Shown here: one piece after another, positions 18,126-27,927 of the stretch
Numbering within the stretch: position 1 is the stretch's first letter
Layout of the letters: every line of letters starts with the position of its first letter
Assembly: GCA_943788025.1 (NCBI GenBank)
Contig: CALSOR010000003.1
Coordinates: 62,001 to 126,000 of the forward strand
Length of the DNA: 64,000 nt
Direction of reading: 5' to 3'
From: JABAAE01 sp905480545
GTDB lineage: Bacteria > Planctomycetota > Planctomycetia > Pirellulales > Pirellulaceae
The notes under the pieces: model-generated
What the model was told of the DNA's origin: nothing
The model's database searches: none
What the model saw: only the letters and a program-made list of their open reading frames with translations
Position numbers and translations under genes: made by a program

Positions 18126-19694
18126 CTACTTTTTTCGGGACGGTTCTGCACCGATTTTCATCTTCATGGTCCAACGAACCGCATTTTCGAGCAATAAATT
18201 AAAATTTGGTTTCTTGAAATCACTTGGATGTCCGAGGGACGTGTAGAAAACATTGGAGTTTCCGAACTGATTCGTCCATGCAACCGGTTCCGGGGCATGG
18301 CCTTCGACTTTGCCCGTAAGGATCTGATTGGCGGACTCCGCAAGTGGTTTTGATCGATAAAGCGACCCCATCGACACTTTCAAGTTGACGTTGGTCAGGA
18401 TCGGATGGTCGCTGGTAGGGGTCAAGCTACATTCCAAATCGTTTGCATAGTGTCCGATGTAATTGCACCCCAAAACTTCTTTGTCAAAAGCCTCCCATTC
18501 GGCATGCCCGTCCGGGTGTTTGCCTTTTGTGTCAAAAGCATGGCTGGATGTTCGAATTGCAATAAGCGGTTTTCCATCGGAGAGATGTTTTTTGATCGCG
18601 GCAAGTTGGCTCTGGGGTAAACTTCGACGGCGCACGCTTAGCAGAAGCAGGTCTGCCGAAGAAATTTCCTCTTCAAGTCGTTCGATTGCGTGTTGGCCTG
18701 CAACTGCCGAAAGAACTTTCGATTCAATTCCAAGGCGTTCCCAAAGAACCGTCTTTGCAAAGATGGGCAATGTCTCATCGGTTTTGTAGAGCGATTCTGC
18801 AGCGATGATCAAGCACTTTTTCGGTTTGTCATTTTTAAATCGAAGCGGCGTGCCGCGAAGAATTTGGTCCGACGTGATCGTTGGACAAACGTATTTTTCG
18901 ATATGGCGATGAATGAGACGATTGCCTTGAAAGTGATCAACAAACGGCCATCTCCCCGGGTTGTACATCGTATCGGTCAGGTCCCGTACTAATACGACGT
19001 TCTTGCCGTTTTTCGAAAGTTGCCTCAGGCCAAACGGGCGTCCGAGCACGCACATGTTCGTATGCACACCGACCAACATCACATTATCGATTTTTTTGTG
19101 ATCAAGGATGCTCCAGACTTCTTCGCCGCGGTCGGAAATGAAATCATTGTCAGCTATATAAACTGATTCCACCTGTCGTTTCCAGGGAGCACGCGGGTTT
19201 CTTCCCATCGACGCCAGTTTTTTTGCCCACGCTTGGTGTTCGCTTAAATCGTCGTCTTCACCGCCATCCGATTGGTCAAGTGGGTAATCTTTTTCAGATG
19301 GTATGTTGTCACACCAGTTTCCGATTCCGTCAGGGATCGATGTGCTTTTCGGAATGAGCGCAACGTTTTTACGGGCCGGATGCTCCTTATAGAATCCAAC
19401 ACAACTGCTGGGCGAGTGAATGATAGTCGCTCCGTTGTCGCGAAGCTTTCGCAGCATTTTGTCCATTCGGGGCGACAATTCATTAACGCGACCCACTGCG
19501 TTGAAACAGTGGTGCAAATCCCACATGTCACAAACAATCACGGCCAACGAATTGGTGTTCCAGGTTTCGGTCTCAAACTTCTCACCTGATGATGCGTCGA
19601 ATGTCCGTTTGGTTATTGTGATTGAGTCCTGAGCAGAACCGACAGTCGACGCAATCAGCAAGCAGAGCAGGGGGGCGAATCTGAAGTTGTTCAT
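18126..19694 (-). CDS. Exported isochorismatase-like cysteine hydrolase fused to a ThuA-like domain
   Basis: A 522-aa protein with signal peptide (about 1-22). Residues 48-275 form an isochorismatase-fold cysteine hydrolase: catalytic Asp D56 (AVIVCDMWDLHHC) and nucleophile C215 in GVHTNMCVLGRPFG. Residues about 285-510 form a ThuA-like domain (KKCLIIAAESLYKTDETLP, IRTSSHAF, final WTNQFGNSNVFYTSLGHPSD), a fold linked to carbohydrate use and common in planctomycetes. The two domains usually occur apart. The substrate is not predictable; a periplasmic amidase plus sugar-related module is inference. It is upstream of the DUF1549/DUF1501 pair on the same strand (113 bp gap) and downstream of lpxK. 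Confidence 0.85.
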   Translation of the reverse strand: MNNFRFAPLLCLLIASTVGSAQDSITITKRTFDASSGEKFETETWNTNSLAVIVCDMWDLHHCFNAVGRVNELSPRMDKMLRKLRDNGATIIHSPSSCVGFYKEHPARKNVALIPKSTSIPDGIGNWCDNIPSEKDYPLDQSDGGEDDDLSEHQAWAKKLASMGRNPRAPWKRQVESVYIADNDFISDRGEEVWSILDHKKIDNVMLVGVHTNMCVLGRPFGLRQLSKNGKNVVLVRDLTDTMYNPGRWPFVDHFQGNRLIHRHIEKYVCPTITSDQILRGTPLRFKNDKPKKCLIIAAESLYKTDETLPIFAKTVLWERLGIESKVLSAVAGQHAIERLEEEISSADLLLLSVRRRSLPQSQLAAIKKHLSDGKPLIAIRTSSHAFDTKGKHPDGHAEWEAFDKEVLGCNYIGHYANDLECSLTPTSDHPILTNVNLKVSMGSLYRSKPLAESANQILTGKVEGHAPEPVAWTNQFGNSNVFYTSLGHPSDFKKPNFNLLLENAVRWTMKMKIGAEPSRKK

Positions 19695-19749
19695 CGGGTT
19701 ATCAAATTAAAGGAGTGATGTTGTAGTCGTCGTTGGAGCGAATTTCGCG

Positions 19750-20826
19750 TTATGGTGCTGGCGGATCCTGCATTTTGGCATGAATCGTCTCCCAAAGCAC
19801 CTTCTCATTTCGTTTAATTTTGGTCGAAATTTGAACCGCCAGGAGATGAACGTTTGCTATCTTGTGAAGATTGATTTTCACCAGGTCTTTTTGCGTGCAA
19901 AGTAGTGCGTCGCAGCCCTCCAAAGCCTCGACCCATTTGGAAACCTGTTCGATATCGGCCCTGGAATATCGATGGTGATCCGGGAATGTCTTTGACGCAA
20001 TCACATTGATTTCAATTTGCTCAAGTGTAATTTGGAAGCCCTTTGGGTTCCCGATGCCGCAAATTGTTGCAACGGATTTTCCTTTGAAGTCATTCATGTC
20101 ATACGCGTTGCCGTCGCAGTCAACCAGTTTGTCGACCACTGTCCACGCCAATGCAATTGGAAGCGTCGGTTTGAATTTTCTCAACTCCGTTTTGATTCCA
20201 GAAATCGTGGTGTCGTCAACGAAGTTGCAACGATTGATGACGGCAAGATCGGCGCGCTGGATGTTCTGGATCGGTTCGCGAAGCAATCCTCTTGGAAGTA
20301 GGTGCCCGAAACCGAATGGGTTTGTCGCGTCGATGACGACGATATCAATGTCACGATGAAGTTTGCGATGTTGGAAGCCATCGTCTAACAGCAACACTTC
20401 AGCTGCCAATTCTTCTGTCGCGATATCGGCAATTTTTTTTCGGTTTGGATCTTGGAGATGCGGTACGTCAGGTAATCTCATCTCCAGTTCGAGCGCCTCG
20501 TCGTTGACGCCTGCTTCATTTGCACCATATCCGCGGCTTAGGATTGATACTCGCAGTTCCAGTTGTCGCAATCGCGTGGCAAGGTAACAGACCAGTGGCG
20601 TTTTTCCGGTTCCACCCGTTGTCAAATTTCCAATCGAAATGACGGGGACGCGTGCACGCGCCACGCCCTTTCCTTGGTCGAATCGGCCATTTCGGATTGC
20701 GACGACCCACCGATACGGAAGGGCCGCCAACCACAAACATCCTCTGACGAAATTAGCAACAACCCCCGATTTTTTTTCCGAGACGACATTTTTTAAATAA
20801 GAGACGAAGGACAACCGAGATTCCAT
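19750..20826 (-). CDS. lpxK: Tetraacyldisaccharide 4'-kinase
   Basis: A 358-aa LpxK, the inner-membrane kinase that phosphorylates the 4' position of the lipid A disaccharide precursor. The Walker A region SIGNLTTGGTGKTP (about 64-77) and the family motif LLLDDGFQHRKLHRDIDIVV are clear. A hydrophobic, amphipathic N-terminal segment (VRGCLWLAALPYRWVVAI) matches the membrane-associated helix of LpxK. No other lpx gene is in the window. Its presence implies a lipid A-containing outer membrane, consistent with the Gram-negative cell plan of planctomycetes. Confidence 0.95.
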   Translation of the reverse strand: MESRLSFVSYLKNVVSEKKSGVVANFVRGCLWLAALPYRWVVAIRNGRFDQGKGVARARVPVISIGNLTTGGTGKTPLVCYLATRLRQLELRVSILSRGYGANEAGVNDEALELEMRLPDVPHLQDPNRKKIADIATEELAAEVLLLDDGFQHRKLHRDIDIVVIDATNPFGFGHLLPRGLLREPIQNIQRADLAVINRCNFVDDTTISGIKTELRKFKPTLPIALAWTVVDKLVDCDGNAYDMNDFKGKSVATICGIGNPKGFQITLEQIEINVIASKTFPDHHRYSRADIEQVSKWVEALEGCDALLCTQKDLVKINLHKIANVHLLAVQISTKIKRNEKVLWETIHAKMQDPPAP

Positions 20827-21087
20827 CAGTGCTGTGGTAGGTATTCAAAGTTTATCCGCATTCGCATTTGATTTCCATTGAGATCGATAGCCTTGGCGTT
20901 CCATTGATTGATTCTAAATGAAGATCATGCTCAATCGGCATGGCAAGGCGGCGTTCCGGGAGTAGGTTATGACGAAACTTAAAAACGAAACGCTGGTTGC
21001 GGATATCGCTTGGCAATTTCGTCTATTTGTCGTTGCGTAAAACGTCTGTTACGATTGGAATCGTTAAAAATTGCTTTGGAGACATTA

Positions 21088-21594
21088 ATGAATTGTCCAG
21101 CTTGTAGCAGCCAGCTAGAGGTGATCCTTTACGAAAATATTGAGATCGAAACGTGTCGCGGCTGTGGTGGTGAATGGCTCGATCACACAGAACTGAAGAA
21201 GATCGTGGACCAACGCGATGTCTATTTCGACCCGCAACAACGAGCTGAAGTCGCGAAATCGATCAAGCCGAAGCAAATAACAGCGGACGATGTAGACAGA
21301 AAATTGACTTGTCCGAAATGTCATGGCGTCACCAAGGCGATCAACTATAGCGGCGACTCAGGGATCATTATCGACCGTTGTTCGGGTTGCAAAGGAATTT
21401 GGTTAGATTCAGGTGAACTAGAAAAGATTCAGATGTTTGTTGAAGGCGTAGACGACATCGTTCACGATGACATCAACGCCAACACAGAGCGGTTAAACAA
21501 AGCAGATGATGAAGATCATTCATCAAAACGAAATGCTCGCAATGCCGTTGGGTTTAGTGCATTGATTGATTTCGTGGAAATCACTGAAGAGTAA
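21088..21594 (+). CDS. Double zinc-ribbon (zf-TFIIB type) protein
   Basis: A 168-aa protein with two TFIIB-like zinc ribbons: CPACSSQ paired with CRGCGGEWLDHTEL, and CPKCHG paired with CSGCKGIWLDSGELEKI. This tandem CxxC...C(R/S)xCxGxWLDxxEL pattern is characteristic of the bacterial zf-TFIIB family. The C-terminal 45 residues are acidic and lack the ribbon. ATG at 21088 is preceded by GGAG with good spacing; the frame is open further upstream to 21010 but that adds no family sequence. Function unknown in bacteria; no partner gene indicates a role. Confidence 0.88.
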   Translation: MNCPACSSQLEVILYENIEIETCRGCGGEWLDHTELKKIVDQRDVYFDPQQRAEVAKSIKPKQITADDVDRKLTCPKCHGVTKAINYSGDSGIIIDRCSGCKGIWLDSGELEKIQMFVEGVDDIVHDDINANTERLNKADDEDHSSKRNARNAVGFSALIDFVEITEE

Positions 21595-21989
21595 TTGGAT
21601 TCGGAGCGAGGCGATGTCCAGTATTTCGTTTTTCTCAGTGATTGGTCGGCTCAGTGAGTTTCGGCTCAGTGAGTTTGCGTGCTTTTAATCCTGGCTTCCA
21701 TTGAGTTAAGCCACTGACTTAAGCCATTGACTTAACCCACTTTTGAACAGCAGGGCCGAATGGGTGCAGTTCAAATTTAATTCGCCAGTATTCGATATCG
21801 AGTACGAACATTCGCTCTCGATTCTTGTGGCAGATTTGTTTTGTGAGAGTGGTTTTTTTCATTCGATTTTTACCAATTTGGTACACCTCGATTGAATTGA
21901 TCGTTGTTTGTGCTGTTGCCAAACAGGAAATTCGCAACACTTTGGCTGAAATCTCGATGCCGCCCGGCCAAGAATAAAACCGGCCAAGA
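21595..21989. other. Intergenic region with short tandem duplications, no gene seen
   Basis: Contains three small tandem duplications (listed separately). A minus-strand open frame over 21719-22069 has no family features and runs through the terminator hairpin of the DUF1598 gene, so I do not call it. Confidence 0.5.
21646..21739. repeat. Two micro-tandem duplications (15 bp x2; 13 bp x2.6)
   Basis: TCGGCTCAGTGAGTT occurs twice in direct succession (21646-21675). A little further, TTAAGCCACTGAC / TTAAGCCATTGAC / TTAACCCA form 2.6 copies of a 13-bp unit (21706-21739). Confidence 0.9.
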
Positions 21990-21996
21990 ACAAAAA
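21965..21996. repeat. 16-bp tandem duplication next to a terminator
   Basis: Two near-identical copies of CGGCCAAGAATAAAAC (second copy CGGCCAAGAACAAAAA) lie immediately beside the terminator of the DUF1598 gene; the poly-A of the second copy serves as the terminator T-run on the minus strand. Confidence 0.85.
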
Positions 21997-22017
21997 AAGG
22001 CTGCATCGAATGCAGCC
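21992..22017 (-). terminator. Intrinsic terminator after the DUF1598 gene
   Basis: Perfect 8-bp stem GGCTGCAT/ATGCAGCC with a 3-nt loop (21999-22017), followed on the minus strand by seven T (21992-21998). Confidence 0.88.
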
Positions 22018-22053
22018 CTTTCGCTATCTTGTTTTTACTTGGAACCGATCGGA

Positions 22054-23439
22054 TCAATCCCACCACCATTGACTGTCTTCGAGATGGTCGGTTTTGATGG
22101 TCTCGCTGACCGTTTTGATTTTGCCTTTGTCATCGAATTTGATTTTTTCTTCGGACACAGCCTTCAGCGGTTGGATGCTAACTCCGCCGCCGACTGGAGT
22201 CATCAAACTGTTGCCTTTAAAGATTGCGTTAACGGCCGTTTCAACCTGCTTTGGAGCATTGTAGGTTTCGACTGGGAATTTTTCCTCGTCACCAAAGAAT
22301 TCCATGTCCCAATCAGCTCGACGGTAATAATCTTCTTTTTGGATGAATGCCGCGACGATTGACATGTCAATCAAAGACTTCAATTCCGCGTAGACTGCAG
22401 TTGTGTCAGCCATTTGATGATAATGACGCGTAAAAGCAGAGCAAAATGCCATGCTGGCGACATCTTTACTGTTCGATCGGGAGCGAATTCCATCAGCCGC
22501 AACCATTTCGTTTTCGGTAACCAGACGAACGCCCTTACCAATTAGCTGCATGGCATTTTGATCTTCGCTGACAACGACGCTTTCGTAATCTGGTTCGAAA
22601 TACCAACGTGTTAGTGCATTTCGAGAAACTTGAGCTGGTTTGACTCTGCTGACATAGCTTGGGATACGTGCCAAAGGCTTTTCCAAACCGATACCAATCA
22701 TCTTCATTCGGTAGTCGGCTTCAACCATTACTTGGGCAAAATGAGTTTTTTCAGAAATGCCAAAAACTGAAACGGTCTGAAGGCCCAGATTTTCGCGAAG
22801 TCCTTTGACTAAGGCAGCCGCGCTTTCGTTGGTTGGGCGAACTTGTCCGCGAACACTAACAAGGAAGTCCTGCATCTTCTTTAAGCCTTCTTGAGTCGGA
22901 TCAATTGAGCAACCCAGTTGCTTCTTTTGATCGCCATCCGGAGAGAAGCAGCGAAGAGCAACAACCAAATCTTGCAATTGAAGCGTGGATTTGTTTGAAC
23001 TCATCGAGATCGTTCGTCCGGCGATTGTCTCAAAAAATCCTTCGGCAGGACCGGCAATCACGATGTCTTTGGTTTCTGGAAGATAGAAGACGTGGGTGAT
23101 TTGAGTGAGTCCAGCGAGGAACTTCATCTCGTCCGTTTCCGCTTCACCGTTTTCAAGTAACTTTTCGATTTCTCTTTCGAGGCGATTGAGCGAAACTTTG
23201 CGAAGCTTACTTGGCTTCATTAAATCGCGATTCAGACTTGCTTTTGCCGCATTGATACGCTGCCGGGTTAGCTGACCGGTTGGGTCTTTGAAAACCAAGG
23301 TTCTAAGAACGCCATCGGCATCAACTTTAATACCCGATGGTTGCGAGAAACCACCATTCGCCCAATTGGAAATCGCGCCGATCACTCCGAGCGACATGAG
23401 TGCCAAAACTGAGCAGATTCTTGCTCGATGCCATTTCAT
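22054..23439 (-). CDS. Exported DUF1598 protein
   Basis: A 461-aa protein with an N-terminal signal (ICSVLALMSLGVIGAISNWA). The body matches what I know of the planctomycete DUF1598 family: GVLRTLVFKDPTGQLTRQR near the N-terminus, DIVIAGPAEGF, CSIDPTQEGL and the ELKSLIDMSIVAAFIQKEDY region near the C-terminus. ATG at 23439 follows GAGG at suitable spacing, so I prefer it to the upstream ATG at 23529. No enzymatic motif is visible and the function is unknown. Strong terminator downstream, so probably a single-gene unit. Confidence 0.82.
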   Translation of the reverse strand: MKWHRARICSVLALMSLGVIGAISNWANGGFSQPSGIKVDADGVLRTLVFKDPTGQLTRQRINAAKASLNRDLMKPSKLRKVSLNRLEREIEKLLENGEAETDEMKFLAGLTQITHVFYLPETKDIVIAGPAEGFFETIAGRTISMSSNKSTLQLQDLVVALRCFSPDGDQKKQLGCSIDPTQEGLKKMQDFLVSVRGQVRPTNESAAALVKGLRENLGLQTVSVFGISEKTHFAQVMVEADYRMKMIGIGLEKPLARIPSYVSRVKPAQVSRNALTRWYFEPDYESVVVSEDQNAMQLIGKGVRLVTENEMVAADGIRSRSNSKDVASMAFCSAFTRHYHQMADTTAVYAELKSLIDMSIVAAFIQKEDYYRRADWDMEFFGDEEKFPVETYNAPKQVETAVNAIFKGNSLMTPVGGGVSIQPLKAVSEEKIKFDDKGKIKTVSETIKTDHLEDSQWWWD

Positions 23440-23755
23440 TCTAAATATCCTCAAATGTTCCAAATAATTCAGCACGATCGGCTGACGACAAAAACGAAAA
23501 ATGCTGGCCCGTGAGGCATGACTAAACAAAATGTCGAGTCAAACTCTCCTACTATGTTAATTGGGGAAACTGGGGCGGGCAAGAAAGAGTGGGGATTTGG
23601 GCCATGTTTGGCAGTGCTGCTGACAAGTTTTTCCGATTTGGTCGGTTTTTAGGAACAAACGGCTTAGAAATCGTGGCGTTACCATCTCAATATCATGCCG
23701 CCCAGCAAAATGTTTTTGGCAAACCTATCGATGCGAGAGGCCGGCAAATGGCTTT

Positions 23756-24118
23756 TTAGTTATCTTTTTCGCTGTTTTTACCCTTTCGCGGTATTTCTCC
23801 TGTGGGATTGGGTTCGGTCGCCACATAAAGATCATCCCCTTCGATTTTAATATCGAAGGTTTCCACCGAGAGTTTGGGATTATCACACCATTTGCCGTCT
23901 TTTACACAAAATCGCCACGCATGCCAGGGACAGGAAACAGAATCTCCATCGACATGACCTGCGGACAATGAAGCTCCCATGTGGGGACACAGATCGTTGA
24001 TCGCATATATTTCTCCGTCGACATTGAAAACGCCTACGATTCGTTCGCCAATTGTATAGCTTTGCCCCTCACCGGGCTTGATGTCCGTCGTTTTCCCGAT
24101 TTTTTCAAATTCCATCAT
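23756..24118 (-). CDS. Rieske-type [2Fe-2S] ferredoxin
   Basis: A 120-aa stand-alone Rieske protein. Cluster ligands are C44 and H46 (CPHMGASLSAGHV) and C63 and H66 (CPWHAWRF). It resembles the ferredoxin components of ring-hydroxylating dioxygenases and the small subunit-like NirD group; without neighbouring oxygenase or reductase genes the partner is unknown. The frame is open to 24232, but family homology begins at MMEFEKIGKT, so ATG 24118 is chosen (24133 is the alternative). The last 20 residues are charged and lie outside the fold. Confidence 0.88.
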   Translation of the reverse strand: MMEFEKIGKTTDIKPGEGQSYTIGERIVGVFNVDGEIYAINDLCPHMGASLSAGHVDGDSVSCPWHAWRFCVKDGKWCDNPKLSVETFDIKIEGDDLYVATEPNPTGEIPRKGKNSEKDN

Positions 24119-24319
24119 TTTGGCTCTCATCATTCCAAGGGCGTTCGAAGTCTGTTTTTTCCGGCAGTTTCGTTGAACCGTTCGCGTCGCAAATCCAAAC
24201 CGGATACTCTGCAATCGCTTTCTGCCCCACATAAACAGGTGTCAATAGCAGACGTGGATTGAATCTGTTAATCTTTCGGGAGCAAACCCTAATTGACTCA
24301 ATTGTTTCGGTGTTCCGCC

Positions 24320-24640
24320 ATGAATCCTTCTTCTACATCGATCAGCTTTTCAGACTTTCAAAAGCTAATTCGAGATATGTATTTTGAAAAAGACGAAGCT
24401 CGAGGCATAGACGGCACGTTCATGTGGCTGATAGAAGAAGTCGGCGAATTGGCAACCGCTCTTCGCAGTGGAGACCATGAGGAGCGATTGGGTGAGTTTG
24501 CCGATGTGCTTGCTTGGTTGTGCACCATCGCAAATGTTGCGGGTGTCGATCTAAATGAGGCGATCATGCGTAAATATGGGACCGGTTGCCCAGGTTGCCA
24601 CAAGTTAGCATGTGAATGTCCCGATGCGGAAAAGCCATGA
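24320..24640 (+). CDS. MazG-family nucleoside triphosphate pyrophosphohydrolase
   Basis: A 106-aa all-alpha NTP-PPase of the MazG superfamily. The metal-binding signature is present: EEVGELATAL (ExxE) followed by EFADVLAWLCTIA (ExxD). Unlike many family members it ends in a Cys/His-rich tail, CPGCHKLACECP, a probable metal-binding knuckle. ATG 24320 starts MNPSSTSISF; the frame opens slightly earlier at 24293 without an ATG. Likely removes pyrophosphate from aberrant nucleotides; substrate unknown. Single domain, so not the tandem-domain MazG of E. coli. Confidence 0.88.
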   Translation: MNPSSTSISFSDFQKLIRDMYFEKDEARGIDGTFMWLIEEVGELATALRSGDHEERLGEFADVLAWLCTIANVAGVDLNEAIMRKYGTGCPGCHKLACECPDAEKP

Positions 24641-24700
24641 TTCGGGCTGAATCGGCAAAACGACTGTGTTCGGTTATTCTAATAAACTATTAATCAACGA

Positions 24701-26917
24701 ATGAATTTTCACCCCGCTAATTGGTTGTCAAGAAAAGTAATCACGTCGGTTTGTTTTGTTCTGCTCCTTGTTTTGACAAGTGGCGCGTTTGTTGCGCAGG
24801 ATGACGTTTCTCAATCCAACCCCGAATGGCAACACGACTCGGAAATCATCAAAAGTGTACGGCTTGGATTCGGTGGACAGTGCCGGTTGGGATTTTGGGT
24901 ACCTGTTCAAATCGAGCTGACCACGCAAATTCCTGCCGACGCCGAAGTCCTCATAACCCTGCCTGACACAGACGGGATTGACGCGAGGATTCTAGCTGAA
25001 TGGGATCGAGAGCGGACGCCAAGTGGTGGATCGATTCTCAGGTCAATTGCTAAATTGGGGCGATCGAAAGGCAATGTAAAAATAGAAATTGTCACCAAAG
25101 CGAACGAGAAACAGCGAGAGATTATTTCCCGACAATTTTCGATTGCTGATGTTTGTACTCCGATCGAGAGTCTCCGGGAGTTCTACGTCTCTGTCGGCAA
25201 TGGAATCGAGTTGGCCAGTGGCGTAAGCCTGGGTGCAGATTCTGCGTACGCTGCCGCAGTTGCAGTTCCGATCGAAGATTGGTCAATGCTTCCTAATGTG
25301 TGGATTGGTTATGAGTCGATTGACGGTTTGATCTTGGAAACCTCTCAACTGGAGGCATCTCCGCTGTCAGAATCAGTCCAGTCTGCACTGAAAAATTGGG
25401 TTCGTAACGGTGGGCGTATTGTTTTGGTCGGTGGCAAGAACATGCAAGCCGTTTTCCAAAGCAACCCGATACTCGCATCGCTCGTGACCGCCAAACCCGG
25501 GGCGTCACGTCGATTGCAATCCACATCTGGTTTGGAGCGAACGGCCAAAGCAACGGTGCCATTATCGGATCAACGAAATCGGCCGTTTATGACGGTTTTT
25601 GATTCTTCTTCTGCTGAAGTTTTATTAGCAGACATTGGCGCGCCGATTGTCTCTAGTGAGCGATTCGGATTTGGCCAAGTTCTTTTGATGACGGTCAATC
25701 TAGCGGAAGAGCCGATAGCGAGTTGGAGTGAGAGAAAAAGATTAACCGCATATTTAATCGCGTTGTTGAATTTTTCCACGCAACGCAATTCAGAAGCGAA
25801 ATTTCGCCGAAGTCGTTTTGGCTACGAAGACCTCAGCGGGCAACTCCGCGGTGCCTTGGATAAATTTGCTGACGTTTCGATGGTGAACTTTACGATTGTT
25901 GCCGCGATTGCAATCCTTTTTATATTACTGATCGGTCCGGTTGACTACTTTTTCCTGAAGAAGTTCGTGGGCAGGATGGAATGGACTTGGTTAACTTTTT
26001 TGTTGATCGTTGTCGGAGTCAGCGTTGTTACGGTGTTGGTTTTTCAAAACGCCAAGCCAAATCGTGTTATTATCCGACAGGTTGAGGTCGTTGATATCGA
26101 TCTGAAGTCTCAACATGTTCGCGGAGCGATATGGTCACATGTTTATTCCCCGAGTTCCAAACGATATGAATTAGGTTGGGAGTTTGGAACGGACACTGGG
26201 CTTTCGCAATCCGAAGTCTACAGCTCGTGGCAAGGGTTTCCCGGCGATGCGTTAGGTGGCATGCAAAATAACGCGAGTTTGTCCAACGGATCCACTGTTT
26301 ACGATATTAGCGTAAATGACTCGGCGATGATTGACATGCCGATAAATGTTGCGTCATCCAAGGGGGTGTTTGCCCGCTGGACAGGCGTTTTTGATACGCA
26401 GCCAAGTAAAGAACTAGAGTTTCGACGTGGATTGTTACGAGGCCGAGTGGTCAATCCGTTGAACGTTGACCTCGATAACGTTTTTGTGGTGTATGGGCGA
26501 TCTGCGTTTCTTTTTAAAGGTGTCCTGAAAGCGGGCGAATCGTTTGATGTTGAGGCTGATGTGGTCGAGAAGACGATTTCCGACTATTTGAATCGGCGGC
26601 GGCTCAAGGATATGGGAACTGAAGCAACGCCATGGAATGTGACCAACACTAACATGCAACGCATCATGGAAATCATGATGTTTTACGACAAAGCCGGCGG
26701 TCAGGATTACGTTAATTTATTGCAAAGGTACCAATCGGAGGTTGATTTGAGCGACGTGATTGGTGCTGATAGTGCTGTGATCGTTGGGCGCGGCAAAACG
26801 CCGCTCCACACAATGCGGCTCGATCAGGAATCGACGGTTGACCGTTACGAAGAAGCGTGGACTTATTACCGGATTGTGGTTCCGGTCGCCAAAAATTCTA
26901 AATCGAATAACAACTGA
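24701..26917 (+). CDS. Membrane protein with large periplasmic domain, partner of an ABC ATPase
   Basis: A 738-aa protein. Signal segment at about 15-34, a 350-residue exported part containing a glutamine-amidotransferase-like stretch (LKNWVRNGGRIVLVGGKN), two adjacent membrane helices at about 397-450 (FTIVAAIAILFILLIGPVDY and WTWLTFLLIVVGVSVVTVLV), then a C-terminal exported domain. No catalytic motif recognised. The ABC ATPase gene begins 20 bp downstream, so the two are very likely co-transcribed; proteins of this layout next to ABC-2 type ATPases are known from gliding-type (GldG-like) and planctomycete export systems. Role as an accessory subunit of that transporter is inference. Confidence 0.75.
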   Translation: MNFHPANWLSRKVITSVCFVLLLVLTSGAFVAQDDVSQSNPEWQHDSEIIKSVRLGFGGQCRLGFWVPVQIELTTQIPADAEVLITLPDTDGIDARILAEWDRERTPSGGSILRSIAKLGRSKGNVKIEIVTKANEKQREIISRQFSIADVCTPIESLREFYVSVGNGIELASGVSLGADSAYAAAVAVPIEDWSMLPNVWIGYESIDGLILETSQLEASPLSESVQSALKNWVRNGGRIVLVGGKNMQAVFQSNPILASLVTAKPGASRRLQSTSGLERTAKATVPLSDQRNRPFMTVFDSSSAEVLLADIGAPIVSSERFGFGQVLLMTVNLAEEPIASWSERKRLTAYLIALLNFSTQRNSEAKFRRSRFGYEDLSGQLRGALDKFADVSMVNFTIVAAIAILFILLIGPVDYFFLKKFVGRMEWTWLTFLLIVVGVSVVTVLVFQNAKPNRVIIRQVEVVDIDLKSQHVRGAIWSHVYSPSSKRYELGWEFGTDTGLSQSEVYSSWQGFPGDALGGMQNNASLSNGSTVYDISVNDSAMIDMPINVASSKGVFARWTGVFDTQPSKELEFRRGLLRGRVVNPLNVDLDNVFVVYGRSAFLFKGVLKAGESFDVEADVVEKTISDYLNRRRLKDMGTEATPWNVTNTNMQRIMEIMMFYDKAGGQDYVNLLQRYQSEVDLSDVIGADSAVIVGRGKTPLHTMRLDQESTVDRYEEAWTYYRIVVPVAKNSKSNNN

Positions 26918-26937
26918 TTTCTTTAGGACGAATGCGT

Positions 26938-27869
26938 TGATCAAAACAGTTGGACTAACGAAAAAATATGGCGATATGTACGCCATCAATGAAATTGACT
27001 TGGAACTTGACGAGGGGGACCTGTTCGGATTCATTGGTCCGAATGGTGCTGGAAAAACCACAACGATGCGAATCATTGCAACGTTGTTGGAGCCTACTCA
27101 AGGAGAGGCTTATGTTTGTGGGCATTCTATCTATAACGACGCGAAAGAAATTCGGCGTTTAGTCGGCTACATGCCTGATTTTTTTGGTGTTTACGATGAT
27201 ATGAAAGTCATCGAATACCTTGAGTTTTTTGCCGCTGCGTATCGGATTAAAGGCCAAGCTCGACGCGATAAATGCAACGAAATGCTGGAAATTGTAGATC
27301 TCGATTTCAAACGCGACGCATTCGCAAATACGTTGTCGCGTGGGCAAACGCAGCGTCTCGGGTTGGCAAGGGTGCTACTCCATGATCCTCAGGTGCTCTT
27401 GCTTGATGAGCCACTGAGCGGACTCGATCCTCGTGCGCGAATCGAAATGCGAAACCTGTTGAGACGTCTTGGTGAATTGGGAAAAACGATTGTGGTGTCG
27501 AGTCACATTCTTCCCGAGCTTGCCGATATTTGTAATAAGGTGGGCATTATTGATCGCGGTGTGATGAACGTTAACGCGGCAGTCGCAGATGTCATGAAGC
27601 AGGTTCGCGAACGGATCGTCTTGAATGTTCGTGTGAAAGGCGATCAGAACTTGGCCGCCAAAGTCATTGAGGAATTAGACAACGTTGACACGGTAAGCAT
27701 CGGCGACGACGTGATCGTTGTAACGCTAGAAGAAGATGCCACTGATTACTCTGAGATTACAAGTGAGTTGGTGAAACGCGACTTCAAAATTCTGATGTTC
27801 CGCGAGGAAGAAGTGAATTTGGAATCGGCGTTCATGACGCTAACTAAAGGTGTTGGGGCGAAGATCTAG
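26938..27869 (+). CDS. ABC transporter ATP-binding protein
   Basis: A 310-aa ABC-2 type ATPase. Walker A GPNGAGKTT, signature LSRGQTQRLGLARVLL, Walker B VLLLDEPLSGLDPRARIE and the H-loop SSHILPEL are all intact. The C-terminal 90 residues form the extra domain typical of NatA/CcmA-like exporters. The start is TTG 26938 (MIKTVGLTKKYG) with AGGA 8 nt upstream; an in-frame ATG far upstream lies inside the preceding gene and is not used. No permease gene follows: the stop codon is inside a 19-bp tandem repeat and an insertion element comes next. Confidence 0.93.
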
Positions 27870-27927
27870 CAACGGGGCGAAGATCTAGCAACGGGGCGAA
27901 GATCTAGCAACGGGGCGAAGATCCAGC
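27855..27927. repeat. 19-bp tandem repeat, 3.8 copies, spanning a stop codon
   Basis: Unit GGGGCGAAGATCTAGCAAC repeated at 27855, 27874, 27893 and 27912 (last copy partial, one change). The first copy encodes the final residues and stop (TAG) of the ABC ATPase gene, so the array grew from the gene's own 3' end. Confidence 0.95.

Noticed and set aside
21719..22069. 116-codon minus-strand open frame
   Set aside because: It spans tandem duplications and the DUF1598 terminator hairpin, and overlaps the end of that gene.
27855..27927. CRISPR-like repeat array
   Set aside because: Copies are directly adjacent with no spacers, are only 19 bp, and one encodes a gene's stop codon.
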